Of a stretch of DNA of 64,000 nucleotides, positions 61,703-64,000 are shown one piece after another. The DNA lies in NCBI GenBank assembly GCA_016841245.1, contig JAENZN010000004.1, positions 127,744-191,743 on the forward strand. Direction: 5' to 3'. The number at the start of each line of letters is the position of its first letter. Position 1 is the stretch's first letter. Position numbers and translations under genes: made by a program. This DNA comes from Syntrophomonas sp. Lineage in GTDB: Bacteria > Bacillota > Syntrophomonadia > Syntrophomonadales > Syntrophomonadaceae. The notes under the pieces were generated by a model. That model searched no databases. It was not told the DNA's origin and was given only the letters and a program-made list of their open reading frames with translations.

Positions 61703-61775
61703 CATTGGGGATGTATAGCGCTTTGCGCCATCCATCCCCCCAAATGTCGCGACATTTGCGCAGGGATAATCCCTG
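61703..61775. other. Candidate oriT: cluster of three inverted repeats
   Basis: Three inverted repeats lie in a row 36 bases before mobC: GGGGATG/CATCCCC (61705-61711, 61731-61737) enclosing GCGC-TTT-GCGC; the 16-base palindrome AAATGTCGCGACATTT (61740-61755); and GCAGGGAT-A-ATCCCTGC (61758-61774). Origins of transfer of MobC/relaxase systems usually have this position and structure. The nick site is not identified. Confidence 0.6.
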
Positions 61776-61810
61776 CAGCCCTTATTTCTGACGAAAGGAA
61801 TCATAACAAT

Positions 61811-62101
61811 ATGAACAAGAACAAACAACTCAATATCCGCATGACACAGAGCGAATTTCGCGACTTTCAGAAAAAAGCAGCGAAGTCCGGACTATCCCAG
61901 TCTGCCTATATCCGTATGCTGATCAGCGGCAATGTACCGAAACCCATACCGCCGCTGGAATATGATAAACTGATGCAGGAGCTTTACGCTGTTGACGTTT
62001 CGCTGAAACGGCACGGAGCAAAACCGGAGACGATCGACGAGTTCAATCAGATATTGCTTGCCATACAGGCGGCGGTGCTGCTTCCGGACAGAATGGAATG
62101 A
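61811..62101 (+). CDS. mobC: MobC-like relaxosome protein
   Basis: A 96-residue accessory protein that helps the relaxase at oriT. The N-terminal part is a ribbon-helix-helix (LNIRMTQSEFRDFQKKAAKS, then SQSAYIRMLI), as in plasmid MobC proteins. The C-terminal half is helical. GAAAGGA precedes the ATG. The relaxase ATG follows its TGA by one base. Confidence 0.87.
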   Translation: MNKNKQLNIRMTQSEFRDFQKKAAKSGLSQSAYIRMLISGNVPKPIPPLEYDKLMQELYAVDVSLKRHGAKPETIDEFNQILLAIQAAVLLPDRME

Positions 62102-62102
62102 C

Positions 62103-63467
62103 ATGGCAACGACAAAAATCTGGCCGGTCAAAGGATGGGTCGGGCAGGCCGTGGACTACGTGGAGAATCCTGAGAAAACCAGAAACCCGTACTATGGGCA
62201 TGGCCTCTATGAAGTCATGCTCTATGCCACCAACCCGGAGAAAACGGAGCGGCAATACTATGTTGGTGGAATCAACTGCATTCCCGAAATCGCACGGCAG
62301 CAGATGACGATGTCGAAAAAAAGATACGGCAAGGAATACGGCAATGTCGCCTTCCACGCTTATCAAAGCTTTGCACCAGGCGAGGTAACGCCTGGCCAGG
62401 CGCACAGAATAGGAATGCAGTTGGCTCAGGAATTGTGGGGCCACAGATTTGAGGTGGTCGTTGCGACGCATCTCAATACCCATTGCTATCACAATCATTT
62501 TCTGATCAATTCCGTCTCTTTCGCGGACGGCAGGCGTTACAACGACTGCAAAGAAACCTACAAACTGCTCCGCGACACTTCCGACCGAATATGCCGTGAG
62601 CACCAACTGTCGGTTATCGCAAAGCCGTCGAAAACGAGGACTCCGCGCAACATTTACCTGGCCGAAAAGAGGGGCGAACCGACGCTGTACAACCTGATCC
62701 GAGCCGATGTCGACGAAGCAATTGCACAGTCTATTGTACCTAATCAGTTTTATATGGCGCTGGACCGGAAGGGTTATGAGGTGAAACGCAATGGGAAATA
62801 TGTAGCTGTTCGCCCGCCCGGAAAGGAGCGGTTTACGCGATTGAAAACACTTGGGGAAAACTACACCGAAGAGGCCATCAGACAGCGCATTCTGCGAAAC
62901 CCGCCGATTATGGGCGTCAGGCAGCCTGCAATGCAGCCACGCGAAAACACAGTTCGGCGATTTAACGGCCGGTTCAGGGACGTGAAGAAAATTTCCGGCC
63001 TGCGGGCGTTATATCTCAGTTACTGTTATAAAATGGGCATCCTGCCGAAGCGGGACCAATCGACTAAGAAGCTGCACTTTTTACTGCGTGAGGACCTGCG
63101 GAAGATGGACGAACTATTTGAACAGACAAAGCTGCTCTGCACGCATCGGATCGATACTGCAGAACAGCTTTTGTTATTTGCTGAGAACGTTCGAAATGAG
63201 ATGACGGTTCTGACCGACGAGCGCACAAGCATAATCAACAAACTCCGGCGTTGCAAAGATGCAAAGAAAACACCCGAATATAAAAATCGACGTAAAATGC
63301 TGACTAAGCGTATTGTAGAATGCCGCCGGGAACTCAAATACGTCGGCGGTATTCTCGAACGAAGCGAGTATATGAAAGAAAATCTGATAAAGATTGCTTC
63401 TGAAAAAAGTATCGAAACCGTACGCTCAGCCAACAGAGATAAAGAGCTCGGCAGATATGTGAGATGA
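62103..63467 (+). CDS. MobA/VirD2-like relaxase
   Basis: A 454-residue conjugative relaxase that nicks oriT and stays bound to the 5' end. The catalytic tyrosine is probably in VDYVENPEK near residue 18. The three-histidine metal site is in ATHLNTHCYHNHFLINS (motif III). The C-terminal half is helical and basic, about 150 residues of coiled-coil-like sequence (LLLFAENVRNEMTVLTDE). The ATG at 62103 is chosen because MobC ends one base before it. The frame opens 15 codons earlier within mobC. Confidence 0.9.
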   Translation: MATTKIWPVKGWVGQAVDYVENPEKTRNPYYGHGLYEVMLYATNPEKTERQYYVGGINCIPEIARQQMTMSKKRYGKEYGNVAFHAYQSFAPGEVTPGQAHRIGMQLAQELWGHRFEVVVATHLNTHCYHNHFLINSVSFADGRRYNDCKETYKLLRDTSDRICREHQLSVIAKPSKTRTPRNIYLAEKRGEPTLYNLIRADVDEAIAQSIVPNQFYMALDRKGYEVKRNGKYVAVRPPGKERFTRLKTLGENYTEEAIRQRILRNPPIMGVRQPAMQPRENTVRRFNGRFRDVKKISGLRALYLSYCYKMGILPKRDQSTKKLHFLLREDLRKMDELFEQTKLLCTHRIDTAEQLLLFAENVRNEMTVLTDERTSIINKLRRCKDAKKTPEYKNRRKMLTKRIVECRRELKYVGGILERSEYMKENLIKIASEKSIETVRSANRDKELGRYVR

Positions 63468-63519
63468 AGTGAAGAGCATTTTTCCCCGTGAACGATAACG
63501 ACCGCAAATCAGGCTGGAG

Positions 63520-63573
63520 AAATCCCCATGACGCGGAGCCTGATAACTCCATGTCATGGGGATTTTTATTTGA
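63520..63573 (+). terminator. Terminator at right end of the mobile gene block
   Basis: Thirteen-base perfect stem AAATCCCCATGAC/GTCATGGGGATTT with a 20-base loop, followed by TTATTTG. Confidence 0.85.
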
Positions 63574-63579
63574 TGGAAA

Positions 63580-64000
63580 TTACTCGGACAGCAGATTATA
63601 CAGCACCTGCGCCAGCTGGGCTCGAGTAGAGCTTCCCAGCTGGTCGAGTTTTCCGCCGCTGCCGGATATGACGCCCGCCGCGACGAATGTCTCCATTGCT
63701 TCTTCGGCGTAATCGGAAATCTCATCAGCATCGCTGAAATCCGAAAGGGAAGCGGTACCGTCCGTTTCAGGCAGCTCACCGAGAATATCCAGCGCACGGT
63801 ACAGGAGTGTGAACATATCCTGCCTTGTTATGTTCTCTTCAGGCGCGAACAGATTGTCGCCTACGCCGGTCGTTATGCCGAGACGTTTTGCTGATGCAAG
63901 GTAATCTGTGTAATACGTATCTCCCGCGTCATCAAAGTGATCTGTCGCACCTTCATCCGCTTCAATGCCGTATGCCCGCATGAGCATGACGATAAACTGC
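63580..64000 (-). CDS. S-layer-homology domain protein (5' part outside window)
   Basis: The C-terminal 140 residues of a larger exported protein. At least two SLH modules and part of another are seen: FIVMLMRAYGI at the edge, then FDDAGDTYYTDYLASAKRLGI with ITRQDMFTLLYRAL, then FSDADEISDYAEEAMETFVAAG with TRAQLAQVLYNLL. SLH domains bind cell-wall polymers. The frame is open to the right edge, so no start can be given. It lies convergent to the relaxase gene, outside the mobile block. Confidence 0.88.
   Translation of the reverse strand, partial: QFIVMLMRAYGIEADEGATDHFDDAGDTYYTDYLASAKRLGITTGVGDNLFAPEENITRQDMFTLLYRALDILGELPETDGTASLSDFSDADEISDYAEEAMETFVAAGVISGSGGKLDQLGSSTRAQLAQVLYNLLSE

Noticed and set aside
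1-64000. tRNA, rRNA or common riboswitches (TPP, SAM, cobalamin, glycine)
   Set aside because: None recognised by eye on either strand; a covariance-model scan would be decisive.

Overview
The window looks like a chromosomal segment of an anaerobic, spore-forming Firmicute of the Syntrophomonas type (syntrophic butyrate oxidiser). This is an inference from gene content: a complete butyrate beta-oxidation gene set (CoA-transferase, two large acyl-CoA dehydrogenases, crotonase, 3-hydroxybutyryl-CoA dehydrogenase, thiolase), a small spore protein of the Tlp family, strong AGGAGG-type ribosome binding sites and a regulator carrying an [FeFe]-hydrogenase-like domain. No rRNA, tRNA or CRISPR array was recognised.

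Layout. 1-11.1 kb: housekeeping and accessory genes (RarD permease, universal stress protein, CAP lipoprotein, iron alcohol dehydrogenase overlapping a PAS histidine kinase, Tlp, DNRLRE protein, UvsE nuclease, beta-propeller), with a 14-bp tandem repeat array and two long palindromes at 7.2-8.6 kb. 11.6-18.7 kb: a sigma-54 activator with a hydrogenase-type H-cluster domain, followed by two sigma-54 promoters, a partly decayed beta-oxidation locus (thiolase remnant, intact acyl-CoA dehydrogenase, CoA-transferase tail) and a small helical protein of unknown function. 18.8-30.5 kb: peptidase T, small enzymes, signal peptidase beside a frameshifted ECF sigma factor, a beta-helix carbohydrate-binding lipoprotein, a divergent pair of paralogous proteins and a heparinase-like lyase. 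31.2-37 kb: a kinase/lipoprotein/response-regulator operon, a broken MerR regulator that keeps its operator, a nucleotidyltransferase and a Vat-like acetyltransferase.

37-47.4 kb is the metabolic core. The operon hbd-crt-thl-acd and a divergent CoA-transferase gene each have a near-consensus -24/-12 promoter, and the gene for a [2Fe-2S]/PAS sigma-54 activator lies between them. Together the enzymes would convert butyrate to acetyl-CoA. An 83-bp perfect direct repeat flanks the module. 47.5-59.7 kb: TrmO plus a FecCD-type metal or oxyanion ABC transporter, a group II intron 3' remnant, class II aldolase, an IS21 fragment, an M24 peptidase and a HyuA-HyuB-cupin operon.

60-63.6 kb is part of a mobilisable element (ParB-like protein, TnpV, MobC, MOB-type relaxase) with a cluster of inverted repeats upstream of mobC that is a candidate oriT. 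The window ends inside an S-layer-homology protein.

The most interesting system is regulatory. Two different iron-sulfur-containing sigma-54 activators, one with a sensory-looking hydrogenase domain, are encoded among four sigma-54 promoters that all precede beta-oxidation or co-located genes. This suggests that butyrate oxidation is transcriptionally tied to hydrogen or redox state. That link is inferred from sequence and position only.
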